This document shows, one piece after another, positions 37,623 through 49,215 of a stretch of DNA of 64,000 nucleotides. Origin of the DNA: Rosenbergiella collisarenosi (GTDB lineage: Bacteria > Pseudomonadota > Gammaproteobacteria > Enterobacterales > Enterobacteriaceae); assembly GCF_018494085.1 (NCBI RefSeq), contig NZ_JABBFP010000001.1, positions 525,951 to 589,950 of the forward strand. The letters are read 5' to 3'. Position numbers and translations under genes: made by a program. The notes under the pieces were generated by a model, which made no database searches, was not told the origin of the DNA, and worked only from the letters and a program-made list of their open reading frames with translations. Position 1 is the first letter of the stretch. Each line of letters opens with the position of its first letter.

Positions 37623-38816
37623 ATGCAACGACTGACGATACTCGGATCAACGGGCTCAATAGGCACAAATACCCTGGATGTGGTGAGAGAAAACCCAGAA
37701 CGCTATCAAGTAATCGCGTTGGTAGGCGGGAATAATGTTGCACTCATGGCCGAGCAATGTAACGAATTTCATCCCCAGTATGTTGCGATGGCTGACGAAA
37801 CGGCAGCTCGTGAATTACGTGAACGTTTAGTTGCATTGAAATTGAATATAGATATCTCATATGGGATCGAAGCCGCTTCACAGCTAGCTGCTTTGCCCGA
37901 TGTCGACCAAGTCATGTCAGCGATTGTTGGCGCATCAGGGCTGCTCCCTACGCTCGCTGCAATTAAGGCAAGTAAACGTGTCCTATTAGCGAACAAAGAG
38001 TCGTTAGTGACTTGCGGTAAGTTATTCATGGATGCAGTACAGCAGCATAATGCTCAATTGTTACCTGTGGATAGCGAGCACAATGCTATTTTTCAGAGCC
38101 TTCCGGAGCTATTGCAGCAGCAATTAGGTTATGGTGATCTGACGACGAACGGGGTTGATTCGATTATTTTGACTGGCTCAGGCGGTCCCTTTCGAGAGAC
38201 CCCAATTAATGAGCTAAAAGATAAGACACCAGACCAAGCCTGCGCCCATCCTAACTGGTCTATGGGAAGAAAAATCTCTGTTGATTCCGCGACAATGATG
38301 AACAAAGGACTGGAATACATTGAGGCGAGATGGCTGTTCAACGCTCAACGCTCGCAAATGGAAGTGATTATTCATCCTCAATCTGTGATCCACTCAATGG
38401 TACGCTACCGAGACGGCAGCGTGATTGCACAGTTGGGAACCCCAGATATGAAAACCCCTATCGCCCACTCAATGGCTTGGCCGAATCGTGTCAGGACTGG
38501 GGGGAAGCCGCTTGACTTCACACAGCTGCAACCTCTGACCTTTATGCAGCCTGATTTCGAGCGCTATCCTTGCTTAGCGCTTGCGATGACGGCCTGCGAC
38601 CAAGGGCAATCATATACTACCGCATTGAATGCCGCTAATGAGGTCGCCGTTGCTGCTTTTTTAGCGGGGCGCATCTCTTTTTCCGATATTGCTGCGATCA
38701 ATACAGATATCATCAATCGTATCTCTTTCGGCGAGCCTAGCTGTATTGAAGATGTACTACAGATCGATGTAGAGAGCCGTACCTTAACGAACGAACAGAT
38801 CAAACGACAATTTTGA
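37623..38816 (+). CDS. dxr: 1-deoxy-D-xylulose 5-phosphate reductoisomerase
   Basis: Second enzyme of the MEP isoprenoid pathway; rearranges and reduces DXP to 2-C-methyl-D-erythritol 4-phosphate with NADPH and is the fosmidomycin target. 397 residues. The NADPH motif GSTGSIG is near residues 8-14, the metal-binding Asp and Glu lie in [12 protein letters not shown], and the flexible loop and [14 protein letters not shown] segment read [17 protein letters not shown]. Upstream of uppS, which uses the pathway's products. Confidence 0.98.
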   Translation: MQRLTILGSTGSIGTNTLDVVRENPERYQVIALVGGNNVALMAEQCNEFHPQYVAMADETAARELRERLVALKLNIDISYGIEAASQLAALPDVDQVMSAIVGASGLLPTLAAIKASKRVLLANKESLVTCGKLFMDAVQQHNAQLLPVDSEHNAIFQSLPELLQQQLGYGDLTTNGVDSIILTGSGGPFRETPINELKDKTPDQACAHPNWSMGRKISVDSATMMNKGLEYIEARWLFNAQRSQMEVIIHPQSVIHSMVRYRDGSVIAQLGTPDMKTPIAHSMAWPNRVRTGGKPLDFTQLQPLTFMQPDFERYPCLALAMTACDQGQSYTTALNAANEVAVAAFLAGRISFSDIAAINTDIINRISFGEPSCIEDVLQIDVESRTLTNEQIKRQF

Positions 38817-38978
38817 GCCAATCCTTCAGGTGACAGATTTGTCGCCCTATAAGGAAAATGGTATAGTCGCTCGCCATCTTTCTAAGATTCGATTCTAGGT
38901 TCAGGCTGTTTGGAACGAAGATATTGGGAAGAGCGAAGATTACCACGATGTGTTTTTTTAATGAGAGTAAAGCCCGAT

Positions 38979-39731
38979 ATGTTGTCACAAGGCCAAAATG
39001 AAGCAGAATGGCTGCCTCAAGTTTTACCTAAGCACGTTGCTATTATCATGGACGGTAACGGGCGTTGGGCAAAAAACCGTGGTAAATTGAGAATGTCCGG
39101 CCACAAGGCTGGCGCAAAAGCGGTGAGGAAAGCAGTACGTTTCGCGGCAAACCAGCATCTCGCGGCGCTTACGCTCTACGCATTCAGTAGCGAAAATTGG
39201 AGCCGTCCAGCCCAAGAAGTTACGGCGTTAATGGAGCTGTTTATTTGGGCCTTGGAAAGCGAAGTAAAATCACTACATAAGAATAATGTACGCTTACGCG
39301 TTATTGGCGACACCTCCGGTTTTAACCAAAAGATTCAAGATCGTATCGCAAAAGCGGAACGGCTTACTGCAGAGAATAGTGGGCTAACCTTAAATATAGC
39401 GGCTAACTACGGCGGACGCTGGGATGTCGTTAACGGTGTAAAGCAGCTAGCAGAACAAGTGAAGATGGGAGTATTGCAACCAGAAAATATTACGGAAGAT
39501 AGGTTGAACTCTCAGCTCTGCCTCTCGGACTTGCCTGCGGTCGATCTAGTGATTAGGACAGGCGGTGAGTATCGAATTAGTAATTTTTTGATATGGCAAG
39601 TAGCGTATGCTGAGTTCTATTTTAGCCCGGTGCTTTGGCCCGATTTTGATGAACAAGAATTTCAAGGTGCTTTAGATGCCTTTACTCAGCGAGAACGCCG
39701 ATTTGGTGGCGTGGTATCTAATGAATCCTAA
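38979..39731 (+). CDS. uppS: Undecaprenyl diphosphate synthase (cis-prenyltransferase)
   Basis: Condenses eight isopentenyl units onto farnesyl-PP to make C55-PP, the carrier for peptidoglycan and O-antigen. Motifs: AIIMDGNGRWAKNRG (catalytic Asp), GHKAGAKAV, YAFSSENWSRP, and RTGGEYRISNFLIWQ. I use the ATG at 38979 (250 residues, E. coli 253); in-frame starts at 38910 (TTG) and 38961 (ATG) would lengthen a poorly conserved N-terminus. Also called ispU. Confidence 0.95.
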   Translation: MLSQGQNEAEWLPQVLPKHVAIIMDGNGRWAKNRGKLRMSGHKAGAKAVRKAVRFAANQHLAALTLYAFSSENWSRPAQEVTALMELFIWALESEVKSLHKNNVRLRVIGDTSGFNQKIQDRIAKAERLTAENSGLTLNIAANYGGRWDVVNGVKQLAEQVKMGVLQPENITEDRLNSQLCLSDLPAVDLVIRTGGEYRISNFLIWQVAYAEFYFSPVLWPDFDEQEFQGALDAFTQRERRFGGVVSNES

Positions 39732-39746
39732 TACCCGGGGGTTTTT

Positions 39747-40604
39747 TTGTTAAAGTCTCGACTCTTAACGGCAATAATTTTAATACCGCTCGTTATTGCT
39801 GCACTATTTTTCCTGCCCGCCAATGGGTTTATCCTAGTGGTATTAGCAATTACCATGCTTGCTGCATGGGAGTGGGGACAGTTTGCGGGGCTTAAGACTC
39901 CTCTGCAGCGCATTCTATTAGCATTGGTATTCGGCTTATTATTAGCGGGAATGGTGTTTATGCTCCCCCCATACCAGCGAGATATCCACCAACCTTATGT
40001 TGCATTGTCCTTATGGGTATCACTCAGTTGGTGGTGCGTCGCGCTTCTTATGGTGCTTGCGTATCCTAAATCGAAGATGTTGTGGGATCGTTCACGATTT
40101 CTTCCCCTAGTTTTTGGGGCACTGACTCTTGTTCCTTTTTTCTGGGGAATGTTGGTGCTACGCCAATATCATTACGATTTCGACCGCTTTGCCGGCGCAT
40201 GGTGGTTATTGTTTGTCTTACTGCTGGTCTGGGGTGCAGACTCAGGGGCCTATCTTTTTGGTAAATTATTTGGTCGGCATAAGCTGGCGCCAAAAGTTTC
40301 ACCCGGGAAGACGATTGAAGGGTGCCTAGGTGGATTAGCGACGTCTGCGTTGATAGCCTGGATCTTTGCCTATTTTGCTCCGCTCAACGTCGCACCGATG
40401 AGTCTCATTTGCGCTGCGGTAATAGCGACCTTGGCCTCTATTCTCGGCGATTTAACGGAAAGTATGTTCAAGCGTGCTTCGGGGATCAAAGATAGCGGGA
40501 ATCTTATTCCCGGCCATGGTGGCATTCTCGATAGGATCGACAGTTTAACCGCGGCAGTTCCTGTTTTTACTTGTGTGTTATTGCTCGTATTTCAGGTGAA
40601 ATAA
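39747..40604 (+). CDS. cdsA: Phosphatidate cytidylyltransferase
   Basis: Inner-membrane enzyme making CDP-diacylglycerol from phosphatidate and CTP, the branch point of phospholipid synthesis. 285 residues from a TTG start after a GGGGG run, the same length as E. coli. About eight hydrophobic segments. The CDP-DAG synthase signature near the C-terminus reads SGIKDSGNLIPGHGGILDR. Tightly packed between uppS and rseP. Confidence 0.97.
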   Translation: MLKSRLLTAIILIPLVIAALFFLPANGFILVVLAITMLAAWEWGQFAGLKTPLQRILLALVFGLLLAGMVFMLPPYQRDIHQPYVALSLWVSLSWWCVALLMVLAYPKSKMLWDRSRFLPLVFGALTLVPFFWGMLVLRQYHYDFDRFAGAWWLLFVLLLVWGADSGAYLFGKLFGRHKLAPKVSPGKTIEGCLGGLATSALIAWIFAYFAPLNVAPMSLICAAVIATLASILGDLTESMFKRASGIKDSGNLIPGHGGILDRIDSLTAAVPVFTCVLLLVFQVK

Positions 40605-40615
40605 GGAGTTAACCC

Positions 40616-41965
40616 TTGGGAAGTTTTTTCTGGAGTCTCGCGGCGTTTATCGTAGCCTTGGCGATACTGATCACGGTTCATGAGTTCGGTCATTTTTGGG
40701 TAGCACGGCGCTGTGGTGTTTGGGTAGAACGTTTTTCCATAGGCTTTGGCCCCGCTATCTGGCGGCGTAAAGATAAAAAAGGGACCGAGTTCGTCATCGC
40801 GATCATTCCTCTTGGTGGTTACGTAAAGATGCTCGATAGCCGTGTTGAGCAGGTTCCAGAGAATCGTCGCCACGAAGCCTTCGACTTTAAAACGGTTGCT
40901 CAGCGTAGTGCGATCATTGCTGCGGGGCCTATTGCTAATTTCCTCTTTGCCATCATCGCTTATTGGTTAGTATTTATGCATGGTGTTCCTGCAATTAAAC
41001 CAATAATCGGTCAAATTGTCAGCGGTTCTATTGCTGAGCAGTCGCATTTGACACCAGGCATGGAACTTAATGCAGTAGACGGTATCGAAACGCCTGATTG
41101 GGATGCTGCGCGTCTCGCCTTGATTTCTAAAATTGGCGATACCTCAGCTGAACTAAAGCTGACCGTGCGTGGTCAACAGGGACAGGTTGAGAAACATCTC
41201 GATCTTACTCAGTGGAAATTCGATCCTGAAAAGCAAGATCCATTAGTTGCTTTAGGGCTACTACCTGTGCAACCTAAGATTGAACAGGTACTGGCGCAGG
41301 TCCAAAAAAAAACTCCAGCTGACAAAGCAGGTTTGCAAGCCGGCGATAGGATCGCTAAAGTCAACGGTCAGCAGGTAGATGATTGGGCGTTTTTTGCCAA
41401 AACAATCAGAGATAATCCACAACAAGCTTTACAAGTGGAAGTGGATCGTCAGGGGAATTCGGTTGTAGTGGTATTGACCCCTGAGATGAAAACGGGTTCG
41501 AGTAAAGAAGGATTTGCTGGGGTGATACCTCGTGTCGAACCATTGCCAGATGCCTATAAGACTGAGCATCGCTATGGTCCATTTTCCGCCTTGGCGGAGG
41601 CTACGACAAAATCTTGGCAACTGATAAAGCTTACTGTAACAATGCTTGGTAAGTTAGTGGTGGGGGACATAAAGCTGAATACCTTAAGCGGGCCAATTTC
41701 AATTGCGCAAGGTGCGGGGGCTTCAGCGGAATATGGGGTGATCTACTATTTAATGTTTTTAGCATTAATTAGTGTGAACTTAGGGATCGTTAACCTTGTT
41801 CCCTTACCAGTGTTAGATGGAGGACATCTACTCTTCTTATTAATTGAAAAAATTAAAGGCGGAGCAGTGTCAGAGCGAGTTCAGGCGTTCAGTTACCGTA
41901 TTGGTTCCGTATTACTAATACTGTTAATGGGCCTGGCACTTTTCAATGATTTCTCTCGCTTGTAG
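40616..41965 (+). CDS. rseP: Intramembrane zinc metalloprotease RseP (site-2 protease)
   Basis: Cleaves the anti-sigma factor RseA after DegS in the sigma-E envelope stress cascade and clears signal-peptide remnants. 449 residues from a TTG start with AAGGAG upstream. HExxH active site H22-E23-x-x-H26 in the first membrane helix, two PDZ domains (~110-290), and the third zinc ligand in [14 protein letters not shown]. It acts upstream of the degP, bamA and skp genes found in this window. Confidence 0.97.
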   Translation: MGSFFWSLAAFIVALAILITVHEFGHFWVARRCGVWVERFSIGFGPAIWRRKDKKGTEFVIAIIPLGGYVKMLDSRVEQVPENRRHEAFDFKTVAQRSAIIAAGPIANFLFAIIAYWLVFMHGVPAIKPIIGQIVSGSIAEQSHLTPGMELNAVDGIETPDWDAARLALISKIGDTSAELKLTVRGQQGQVEKHLDLTQWKFDPEKQDPLVALGLLPVQPKIEQVLAQVQKKTPADKAGLQAGDRIAKVNGQQVDDWAFFAKTIRDNPQQALQVEVDRQGNSVVVVLTPEMKTGSSKEGFAGVIPRVEPLPDAYKTEHRYGPFSALAEATTKSWQLIKLTVTMLGKLVVGDIKLNTLSGPISIAQGAGASAEYGVIYYLMFLALISVNLGIVNLVPLPVLDGGHLLFLLIEKIKGGAVSERVQAFSYRIGSVLLILLMGLALFNDFSRL

Positions 41966-42011
41966 ACGATGTGCTACTTGTGAGGATTAGTTAGGAACAC
42001 GCATAAAAACG

Positions 42012-44426
42012 ATGGCGATGAAAAAATTGCTCATAGCGTCGCTGCTGTTCAGCAGCGCCACCGTGTACGGTGCAGACGATTTCGTAGTGAGAGATATTCA
42101 TTTCGAAGGCCTGCAGCGAGTCGCTGTCGGCGCGGCCCTGCTCAGTATGCCAGTACGTGTTGGCGATACCGTTAATGATGACGATATCAAAAACAGTATC
42201 CGCTCCCTCTTTGCAACGGGTAACTTTGAAGATGTTCAGGTCTTGCGCGATGGTAGCAACCTGATTGTTCAAGTTAAAGAACGTCCTACTATTGCCAGCA
42301 TTACTTTTTCTGGTAATAAGGCGGTCAAAGATGATCAACTTAAACAGAACCTTGAGGCTTCTGGAGTACGTGTCGGCGAAGCGCTGGACCGTACAACTAT
42401 CTCCTCTATTGAGAAGGGCCTAGAAGACTTCTACTACAGCGTGGGTAAATACACTGCTAGCGTTAAAGCCATTGTGACGCCGTTACCACGAAATCGTGTT
42501 GATCTTAAGTTCGTCTTCTCTGAAGGGGTTTCTGCCAAAATTCAACAGATTAATATTGTTGGCAACAAGGCATTTAGCTCTGATGAACTCATTTCACGCT
42601 TCCAACTTCGTGACGACGTGCCATGGTGGAACTTGGTTGCTGACCAAAAATACCAGAAACAGAAACTTGCAGGCGACCTCGAGACACTGCGTAGCTTCTA
42701 TCTGGATCGCGGTTATGCACGCTTCAATATCGATTCCACTCAAGTCAGCTTAACTCCTGACAAGAAGGGGATTTATATCACTGTTAATATTAATGAGGGC
42801 AATCAATACAAAATTGCTGGCGTTGATGTTAATGGAAACATGGCAGGCCACTCAGCTGAAATTGAAAAACTCGCCAAGATAGAACCAGGTGAGCTTTACA
42901 ATGGAACCAAAGTTACGCAGATCGAAGATAATATCAAAAAACTGCTCGGTAACTACGGCTACGCCTATCCACGAGTTATGACACAGCCTGAAATCAACGA
43001 TACCGATAAAACGGTTAAGTTACACATTAGTGTCGATTCAGGTAACCGATTCTACGTGCGCAAAATTCGCTTTGAAGGTAACACAACTTCGAAGGATTCC
43101 GTGCTACGTCGTGAAATGCGCCAGATGGAAGGTTCCTGGTTGGGAAGTGGTTTAGTTGACCAAGGTAAGGATCGTCTGAATCGCACCGGTTATTTTGAAA
43201 CCGTAGATGTCGATACGCAGCGCGTTCCAGGCACCGCCGACCAAGTCGATGTCGTCTATAAAGTTAAAGAACGTAATACAGGTACCTTCAATATCGGTGT
43301 GGGCTACGGCACAGAGAGTGGTGTTAGCTTCCAAGTTGGTGTCACACAAGATAACTGGATGGGGACAGGTAATACCGTAGGGATTAGTGGCACGAAAAAC
43401 GACTACCAAACCTACGCTGAGCTTTCCATGACTGACCCGTACTTTACTGTTGACGGAGTGAGTCTGGGCGGGCGTCTATTCTACAATGACTTTAAAGCTG
43501 ACGATGCGGACCTGTCGGACTATACGAATAGAAGCTATGGCTTAGACGGAACCTTAGGTTTCCCGATTAACGAAGATAACTCGTTACGTGTTGGCCTAGG
43601 TTATGTGCATAACGATCTGTCTGACATGCAACCGCAAGTCGCAATGTGGCGTTATTTTAAATCGGCGGGTAAAAATTTCCCTACGACGAATGATGATAGT
43701 GACTATTCGACCGATGATTTCACGTTAAATCTAGGATGGACCTATAATACCCTTGACCGTGGATTCTTCCCAACGTCAGGGAACCAAACCAACTTAAATG
43801 GTAAGGTCACCATCCCTGGCTCGGATAATAAGTTCTATAAAGTCACCCTAGATAGCCAACAGTATGTTCCGCTTGATAAGAACCGTAGCTGGGTTCTATT
43901 AGGTCGTGGACGACTCGGTTACGGTGATGGCTTAGGTAGTAAGGAGATGCCGTTCTACGAGAACTTCTACGCCGGTGGTTCAAGTACCGTGCGTGGTTTC
44001 CAATCTAATACGATTGGGCCGAAGGCGGCTTACTATAACTATGGTTCTCGTTCGAATTGCGACGACTCCCCGAACGCTATCTGTAAGTCCAACGATGCGG
44101 TAGGCGGTAATGCTATGGCGGTCGCAAGCCTGGAGCTGATTACTCCGACGCCATTCATTAGTGAAAAATACGCCAACTCGTTACGGACGTCCGTATTCGT
44201 TGATGCGGGTACCGTTTGGGATACTAACTGGAATGATACGGCAGAAATGCGTTCACTCGGTATTCCGGACTATAGTAAGCCGGGCAATATCCGTGTTTCT
44301 TCTGGTTTGGCGCTACAATGGATGTCTCCACTTGGCCCATTAGTATTCTCTTATGCTCTACCGATTAAGAAATACGAAGGGGATAAATCGGAACAGTTCC
44401 AATTCAATATCGGTAAAACGTGGTAA
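42012..44426 (+). CDS. bamA: Outer membrane protein assembly factor BamA
   Basis: Essential core of the BAM complex that inserts beta-barrel proteins in the outer membrane. 804 residues (E. coli 810): signal peptide ~1-20 ending VYG, five POTRA domains (~21-420), and a C-terminal 16-strand barrel. The loop 6 VRGF motif lies in [10 protein letters not shown], and two cysteines in [12 protein letters not shown] form the loop 6 pair. The C-terminus FNIGKTW is the beta-signal. The loop with the cysteines is shorter than in E. coli. Confidence 0.98.
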   Translation: MAMKKLLIASLLFSSATVYGADDFVVRDIHFEGLQRVAVGAALLSMPVRVGDTVNDDDIKNSIRSLFATGNFEDVQVLRDGSNLIVQVKERPTIASITFSGNKAVKDDQLKQNLEASGVRVGEALDRTTISSIEKGLEDFYYSVGKYTASVKAIVTPLPRNRVDLKFVFSEGVSAKIQQINIVGNKAFSSDELISRFQLRDDVPWWNLVADQKYQKQKLAGDLETLRSFYLDRGYARFNIDSTQVSLTPDKKGIYITVNINEGNQYKIAGVDVNGNMAGHSAEIEKLAKIEPGELYNGTKVTQIEDNIKKLLGNYGYAYPRVMTQPEINDTDKTVKLHISVDSGNRFYVRKIRFEGNTTSKDSVLRREMRQMEGSWLGSGLVDQGKDRLNRTGYFETVDVDTQRVPGTADQVDVVYKVKERNTGTFNIGVGYGTESGVSFQVGVTQDNWMGTGNTVGISGTKNDYQTYAELSMTDPYFTVDGVSLGGRLFYNDFKADDADLSDYTNRSYGLDGTLGFPINEDNSLRVGLGYVHNDLSDMQPQVAMWRYFKSAGKNFPTTNDDSDYSTDDFTLNLGWTYNTLDRGFFPTSGNQTNLNGKVTIPGSDNKFYKVTLDSQQYVPLDKNRSWVLLGRGRLGYGDGLGSKEMPFYENFYAGGSSTVRGFQSNTIGPKAAYYNYGSRSNCDDSPNAICKSNDAVGGNAMAVASLELITPTPFISEKYANSLRTSVFVDAGTVWDTNWNDTAEMRSLGIPDYSKPGNIRVSSGLALQWMSPLGPLVFSYALPIKKYEGDKSEQFQFNIGKTW

Positions 44427-44525
44427 TATCTTATCGGTAAATCAATTGCGATGGCAGAGAATACTCTCTGTCATCTTGCATGAAATGGTGTTTTACGCAC
44501 TCAAGGTAATGGAAAGGAGTATATA

Positions 44526-45020
44526 GTGAAAAAGTTGTTATGTGCCGCGGGTCTTGGATTGGCATTAGCTGCATCAGCTGCATCAGCTGCTGATAAAATC
44601 GCAGTCGTGAACGTCTCCAATATTTTCCAACAATTACCTCAACGTGCAACCGTTGCTAAGCAATTGGAAAATGAGTTCAAAGGCCGTGCGACCGATCTAC
44701 AAGCACAAGAGCGTGCTATCCAAGCTCAAATGCAAAACCTGCAACGTAATGGTTCAACCATGAAAGCAAGTGAGCGTTCAAGCTTAGAAAAAGATATCAT
44801 GGCTAAGCGTCAAAGCTTTGAAAACAAAGCTCAGACCTTTGAACAAGACAACCGTCGTCGTCAGATGGAAGAGCGTAATAAAATTCTTTCTAGCATCCAA
44901 ACTGCTGTTAAAAAGGTTGCTGATGATGAAGGTTACGACGTAGTGCTGGATACCAATTCCGTTGCTTACGCCGCTAATTCTAAAGATATTACTGCAGATG
45001 TACTGAAGCAGGTTAAATAA
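44526..45020 (+). CDS. skp: Periplasmic chaperone Skp
   Basis: Trimeric, jellyfish-shaped holdase that carries unfolded outer-membrane proteins to BamA. 164 residues from a GTG start with AAGGAG ~7 nt before it. Signal peptide ~1-22 (cleavage before ADKIAVV). The central part is strongly charged and helical, forming the tentacle coiled coils; the C-terminus [11 protein letters not shown] matches E. coli. The signal peptide contains a duplicated AAS unit from a 9-bp DNA repeat, matching the three extra residues compared with E. coli (161). Confidence 0.96.
   Translation: MKKLLCAAGLGLALAASAASAADKIAVVNVSNIFQQLPQRATVAKQLENEFKGRATDLQAQERAIQAQMQNLQRNGSTMKASERSSLEKDIMAKRQSFENKAQTFEQDNRRRQMEERNKILSSIQTAVKKVADDEGYDVVLDTNSVAYAANSKDITADVLKQVK
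44567..44590 (+). repeat. 9-bp tandem repeat inside the skp signal peptide
   Basis: AGCTGCATC occurs twice in tandem plus a partial third AGCTGC. In frame, it encodes the repeated Ala-Ala-Ser of the signal peptide. Confidence 0.8.
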
Positions 45021-45023
45021 TCG

Positions 45024-46055
45024 ATGGCATCTATAAGCTTGGCTGATTTAGCCCGCCAATTAGATGCAACGGTGCATGGAGACGGCAGTATTGCCGTCTC
45101 TGGCATTGCGTCGATGAAATCTGCTGAATCTAGTCATATCACCTTTCTTGCAAACAGTCGTTACCGCGAGCAACTCTCTCAGTGTAAAGCTGCAGCTGTG
45201 GTGCTGACGGAAGCAGATTTAGAATTTTGTCATAGTGCAGCTTTAGTGGTGAAAGATCCCTATCTGACCTATGCAAAATTAGCGCAAGTTCTCGATACTA
45301 CGCCATCGCCTGCAGAAAACATTGCGCCTTCGGCCGTCATTGCAGACGATGTCTCCCTTGGAAGTAATGTTGCAGTCGGTGCAAATGCTGTCATCGAATC
45401 TGGCGTAACGCTCGGTGATTACGTTGTAATTGGCCCTGGTTGTTTCGTGGGTAAAAATACCACAATTGGTGCACATACGCGTTTGTGGGCTAATGTTTCG
45501 GTCTACCATGAAATAGAAATAGGCAGCCACTGCCTTATTCAATCGGGCACCGTAATTGGCGCGGATGGCTTCGGCTACGCAAACGAGCGCGGCAATTGGA
45601 TCAAGATTCCCCAACTGGGAACGGTTGTGATTGGCGATCGCGTTGAGATCGGCGCTTGCACAACGATCGACCGTGGGGCGCTAGACAATACGCAAATTGG
45701 CAATGGCGTGATTATCGATAATCAATGCCAGATTGCACATAATGTTATTATTGGCGACAATACTGCAGTCGCGGGCGGCGTCATCATGGCCGGTAGCTTG
45801 AAAATTGGACGCTACTGCATGATAGGTGGAGCCAGTGTCATCAACGGTCATATGGAAATTTGTGATAAAGTGACTGTAACGGGAATGGGAATGGTAATGC
45901 GGCCAATCACTGAGCCGGGCGTCTATTCCTCTGGAATTCCCTTACAATCGAACAAGCAGTGGCGTAAAACTGCAGCGTTGGTCATGAATATCAATGAGAT
46001 CAACAAACGTTTGAAAATGCTTGAGCGTCAAGCGAACTCGAAGAGCGACACTTAA
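45024..46055 (+). CDS. lpxD: UDP-3-O-(3-hydroxymyristoyl)glucosamine N-acyltransferase
   Basis: Third step of lipid A synthesis: adds the N-linked hydroxyacyl chain from ACP. 343 residues starting 3 bp after skp. Left-handed beta-helix hexapeptide repeats from ~105 to 310, and the conserved [19 protein letters not shown] segment with catalytic His in [14 protein letters not shown]. Next to fabZ, lpxA and lpxB, the usual lipid A cluster. Confidence 0.97.
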   Translation: MASISLADLARQLDATVHGDGSIAVSGIASMKSAESSHITFLANSRYREQLSQCKAAAVVLTEADLEFCHSAALVVKDPYLTYAKLAQVLDTTPSPAENIAPSAVIADDVSLGSNVAVGANAVIESGVTLGDYVVIGPGCFVGKNTTIGAHTRLWANVSVYHEIEIGSHCLIQSGTVIGADGFGYANERGNWIKIPQLGTVVIGDRVEIGACTTIDRGALDNTQIGNGVIIDNQCQIAHNVIIGDNTAVAGGVIMAGSLKIGRYCMIGGASVINGHMEICDKVTVTGMGMVMRPITEPGVYSSGIPLQSNKQWRKTAALVMNINEINKRLKMLERQANSKSDT

Positions 46056-46193
46056 GCGTCAAGTCTATCCCCGCGTCGTCGTTGCATAATTATACAAACA
46101 ATGCGCCGCGAATAGCCTTATTATACTTTGCGACCGATTAACATTTTTATCGTGTCGTATTTTAGCTAACATTTTTAGAGCAGGAAGAGTATC

Positions 46194-46649
46194 TTGACTA
46201 CTGAAACACGTACTCTGGCGATAGAAGAAATCTTTGATTTGCTTCCTCACCGCTATCCGTTTTTACTTGTTGATCGCGTTTTAGATTTTGAACCTCATAC
46301 TTATTTACGTGCGGTTAAAAATGTCAGTGTCAATGAGCCATTCTTCCAGGGTCACTTCCCGGGTAAACCTATTTTCCCAGGTGTTCTGATTCTCGAAGCG
46401 ATGGCACAAGCGACCGGGATCCTTGCGTTTAAAAGCGTAGGGGGACTTGAGCCTGGAGAGCTTTACTACTTTGCAGGTATTGACAACGCACGTTTTAAAA
46501 AACCAGTAGTACCTGGCGATCAAATGGTAATGGAAGTTACTTTTGAAAAAACGCGCCGTGGCCTTACTCGTTTTAAAGGTGTCGCAACTGTTGACGGTAA
46601 AGTCGTCTGTGAAGCGACAATGATGTGTGCCCGCAGCCGGGAGGCGTAA
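46194..46649 (+). CDS. fabZ: 3-hydroxyacyl-ACP dehydratase FabZ
   Basis: Dehydrates 3-hydroxyacyl-ACP in fatty acid elongation and competes with LpxA/LpxD for hydroxymyristoyl-ACP, which sets the phospholipid/lipid A balance. 151 residues from a TTG start (also TTG in E. coli) with AGGAAGAG upstream. Hot-dog fold with catalytic H54 ([11 protein letters not shown]) and E68 (ILEAMAQ). One base separates its stop from lpxA. Confidence 0.97.
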   Translation: MTTETRTLAIEEIFDLLPHRYPFLLVDRVLDFEPHTYLRAVKNVSVNEPFFQGHFPGKPIFPGVLILEAMAQATGILAFKSVGGLEPGELYYFAGIDNARFKKPVVPGDQMVMEVTFEKTRRGLTRFKGVATVDGKVVCEATMMCARSREA

Positions 46650-46650
46650 A

Positions 46651-47439
46651 GTGATTGAACCATCAGCTCACATTCATCCTACTGCAATTGTTGAAGAAGG
46701 GGCCAAGATTGGCCCTGATGTCACGATTGGCCCTTTTTGTATCGTCGGACAACATGTTGAGATTGCTGCCCGAACGGTTTTAAAATCGCACGTAGTAGTG
46801 AATGGTTTCACGCAAATAGGGCAAGATAACCTCATCTTCCAGTTTACGTCTATTGGTGAAGTTAACCAGGACCTTAAATATGCAGGAGAGGATACTAAGG
46901 TGATCATCGGTGATCACAATAGCATCCGCGAAGGTTGCTCCATTCACCGTGGAAGTGTTCAAGGAGGAGGAGTTACCCGTATTGGTAATCATAACCTCCT
47001 GATGGGAAATACCCATGTCGGACACGATGGGCTGATTGGTAATCACTGTATTTTTGCCAACAATGCGACGCTTGCAGGACATGTTACTGTCGATGACCAC
47101 GCGATTATCGGTGGGATGACCGCCGTGCATCAGTGGTGCACTATCGGTACCCATGTCATGGTAGGCGGCTGTTCTGGCGTCGTTCAAGATGTGCCTCCGT
47201 ATATTATTGCGCAAGGGAACCACGCATCTCCCTATGGGGTTAACATTGAAGGTTTGAAGCGCCGTGGCTTTAGCAAAGAAGCTTTACACGCGATCCGTAA
47301 TGCTTATAAGCTTCTCTATCGCAGCGGGCGTCCTCTCGAAGAGGTTAAGCCTGAAATCGAGGCTCTCGCTCAACTTCATCGCGAAGTTCAGCCCTTTTAC
47401 GACTTCTTCGCTCGTTCTACCCGCGGTCTTATACGATAA
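46651..47439 (+). CDS. lpxA: UDP-N-acetylglucosamine O-acyltransferase
   Basis: First step of lipid A synthesis: transfers 3-hydroxymyristoyl from ACP to UDP-GlcNAc. The GTG at 46651, 1 bp after the fabZ stop with GGGAGG before it, gives 262 residues as in E. coli. Hexapeptide beta-helix, catalytic H125 (NTHVGHD), and VGGCSGV, the region that sets acyl chain length. Overlaps functionally with fabZ/lpxB. Confidence 0.97.
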   Translation: MIEPSAHIHPTAIVEEGAKIGPDVTIGPFCIVGQHVEIAARTVLKSHVVVNGFTQIGQDNLIFQFTSIGEVNQDLKYAGEDTKVIIGDHNSIREGCSIHRGSVQGGGVTRIGNHNLLMGNTHVGHDGLIGNHCIFANNATLAGHVTVDDHAIIGGMTAVHQWCTIGTHVMVGGCSGVVQDVPPYIIAQGNHASPYGVNIEGLKRRGFSKEALHAIRNAYKLLYRSGRPLEEVKPEIEALAQLHREVQPFYDFFARSTRGLIR

Positions 47440-47448
47440 AAGGTTTTC

Positions 47449-48591
47449 ATGCGTCCCTTGACTGTTGCCCTTATCGCCGGAGAAACCTCCGGCGATATTT
47501 TAGGTGCAGGATTAATCCGTGCACTTAAAGTAAAACATCCCAATATCCGGTTCGTCGGTATCGCAGGCCCACTCATGCAAGCAGAGGGATGCGAAGCCTG
47601 GTACGAAATGGAAGAGTTAGCGGTGATGGGGATTGTCGAGGTACTAGGTCGACTTAAACGATTGCTGCAGATCCGTCGTGACCTCACTCACCGTATTTCG
47701 GCACTAAAACCCGACGTTTTCATAGGGATTGATGCGCCCGACTTTAATATCCCGTTAGAAGGGAAATTAAAGCGCGCAGGAATACCCACTATTCACTACG
47801 TAAGTCCCTCAGTCTGGGCTTGGCGACAAAAAAGAGTGTTTAAAATTGGCCGCAATACCGACCTAGTCTTAGCCTTTTTACCTTTTGAAAAAGCTTTCTA
47901 TGATCGCTTCAATGTCCCTTGCCAGTTTATCGGTCATAAAATGGCCGATGATATCGCTCTACACCCTGATAAGCTTGCGGCGAGAAAAACGCTAAATATT
48001 GCGCCTGAGGCGCGTTGCTTAGCTTTACTGCCTGGAAGCCGTGCCAGCGAAGTCGATATGCTCAGTGCTGATTTTTTACGTGCGGCAGTGATACTCAGAG
48101 AGCGCTATCCCGATTTAGAAATTGTCGTCCCCGCGGCGAATCCACATCGGGCCGAACAATTCTTAGCTATCAAAAAAGAGATCGCCCCGACGCTTGCTTT
48201 ACATTTGATTGAAGGCAAAGCGCGTGAGGTGATGATTGCGAGCGATGCTGCAATATTAGCTTCTGGAACGGCTGCATTAGAGTGTATGCTGGCAAAATGC
48301 CCAATGGTCGTAGGGTACAGGATGAAACCTTTTACGTTCTGGCTCGCTAAACGTTTAGTGAAGACTGAATGGGTCTCCTTACCTAATCTGTTGGCAGGTA
48401 GAGAGTTGGTTAAAGAGCGACTTCAAGAGGCTTGTACGCCGGAGCAGCTCGCCACAGATCTCGCCCCCTTACTCGACGACAGCGCTGAACGCCGCGAGCT
48501 GCTCGAGACTTTTTATGCATTGCACCAACAAATACGATGGGGTGCTGATGATCAAGCCGCCGATGCAGTATTGGAGCTAGTGAATGCCTGA
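47449..48591 (+). CDS. lpxB: Lipid-A-disaccharide synthase
   Basis: Membrane-associated GT19 glycosyltransferase joining UDP-diacylglucosamine and lipid X. 380 residues (E. coli 382). The N-terminal [14 protein letters not shown] contains the catalytic region; later conserved parts are [22 protein letters not shown] and [11 protein letters not shown]. Overlaps the rnhB start by 8 bp. Confidence 0.97.
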   Translation: MRPLTVALIAGETSGDILGAGLIRALKVKHPNIRFVGIAGPLMQAEGCEAWYEMEELAVMGIVEVLGRLKRLLQIRRDLTHRISALKPDVFIGIDAPDFNIPLEGKLKRAGIPTIHYVSPSVWAWRQKRVFKIGRNTDLVLAFLPFEKAFYDRFNVPCQFIGHKMADDIALHPDKLAARKTLNIAPEARCLALLPGSRASEVDMLSADFLRAAVILRERYPDLEIVVPAANPHRAEQFLAIKKEIAPTLALHLIEGKAREVMIASDAAILASGTAALECMLAKCPMVVGYRMKPFTFWLAKRLVKTEWVSLPNLLAGRELVKERLQEACTPEQLATDLAPLLDDSAERRELLETFYALHQQIRWGADDQAADAVLELVNA

Positions 48592-49183
48592 CTTTATTTA
48601 TCCTACTGCTCACTGTATTGCGGGTGTTGATGAGGTTGGGCGCGGACCGCTGGTCGGCGCCGTCGTAACCGCTGCAGTCATTTTGGATCCTAACAATCCT
48701 ATTGTCGGGTTAGCAGACTCGAAAAAGATTAGCGAAAAGAAAAGGCTAATGTTATATCGCGAGATTAAAGAAAAAGCGTTAGCGTGGGCAGTTGGTCGGG
48801 CAGATGTCGAAGAGATTGATCGGCTCAATATCCTACACGCTACGATGCTCGCGATGCAGCGAGCCGTTGCAGGCTTATCGATTCAGCCTGACTATGTTCT
48901 GATTGATGGCAACCGCTGCCCAGCGCTTTCTATGCCAGCTCAAGCGGTAGTCAAAGGGGATAGCATTGTCGCTGAGATCAGCGCGGCTTCTATTCTCGCG
49001 AAAGTCACGCGCGATCATGAGATGACCCAACTTGCTGAACGCTACCCTGAGTACGGGTTTGATCAACATAAAGGCTATCCGACGGCTAAACACCTTGAGC
49101 AACTCTCACGTTTGGGGCCTATACCTGAACATCGTAAGAGTTTTGCTCCCGTAAGAAATATACTCACGCGCGTTTCAACTTAG
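48584..49183 (+). CDS. rnhB: Ribonuclease HII
   Basis: Removes ribonucleotides embedded in DNA, cutting 5' to a single ribonucleotide. 199 residues. Active site acids D16, E17 (GVDEVGRGP), D108 (LIDGN) and D126 ([21 protein letters not shown]). The ATG lies inside the lpxB end, so translation is coupled. Immediately upstream of dnaE. Confidence 0.97.
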   Translation: MPDFIYPTAHCIAGVDEVGRGPLVGAVVTAAVILDPNNPIVGLADSKKISEKKRLMLYREIKEKALAWAVGRADVEEIDRLNILHATMLAMQRAVAGLSIQPDYVLIDGNRCPALSMPAQAVVKGDSIVAEISAASILAKVTRDHEMTQLAERYPEYGFDQHKGYPTAKHLEQLSRLGPIPEHRKSFAPVRNILTRVST

Positions 49184-49215
49184 TCAGAGACCTGTAAACC
49201 CGATAAGCGAGCATT

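Noticed and set aside
46780..47223. 147-codon open frame antisense to lpxA
   Set aside because: Shadow frame in a conserved gene; no independent evidence.
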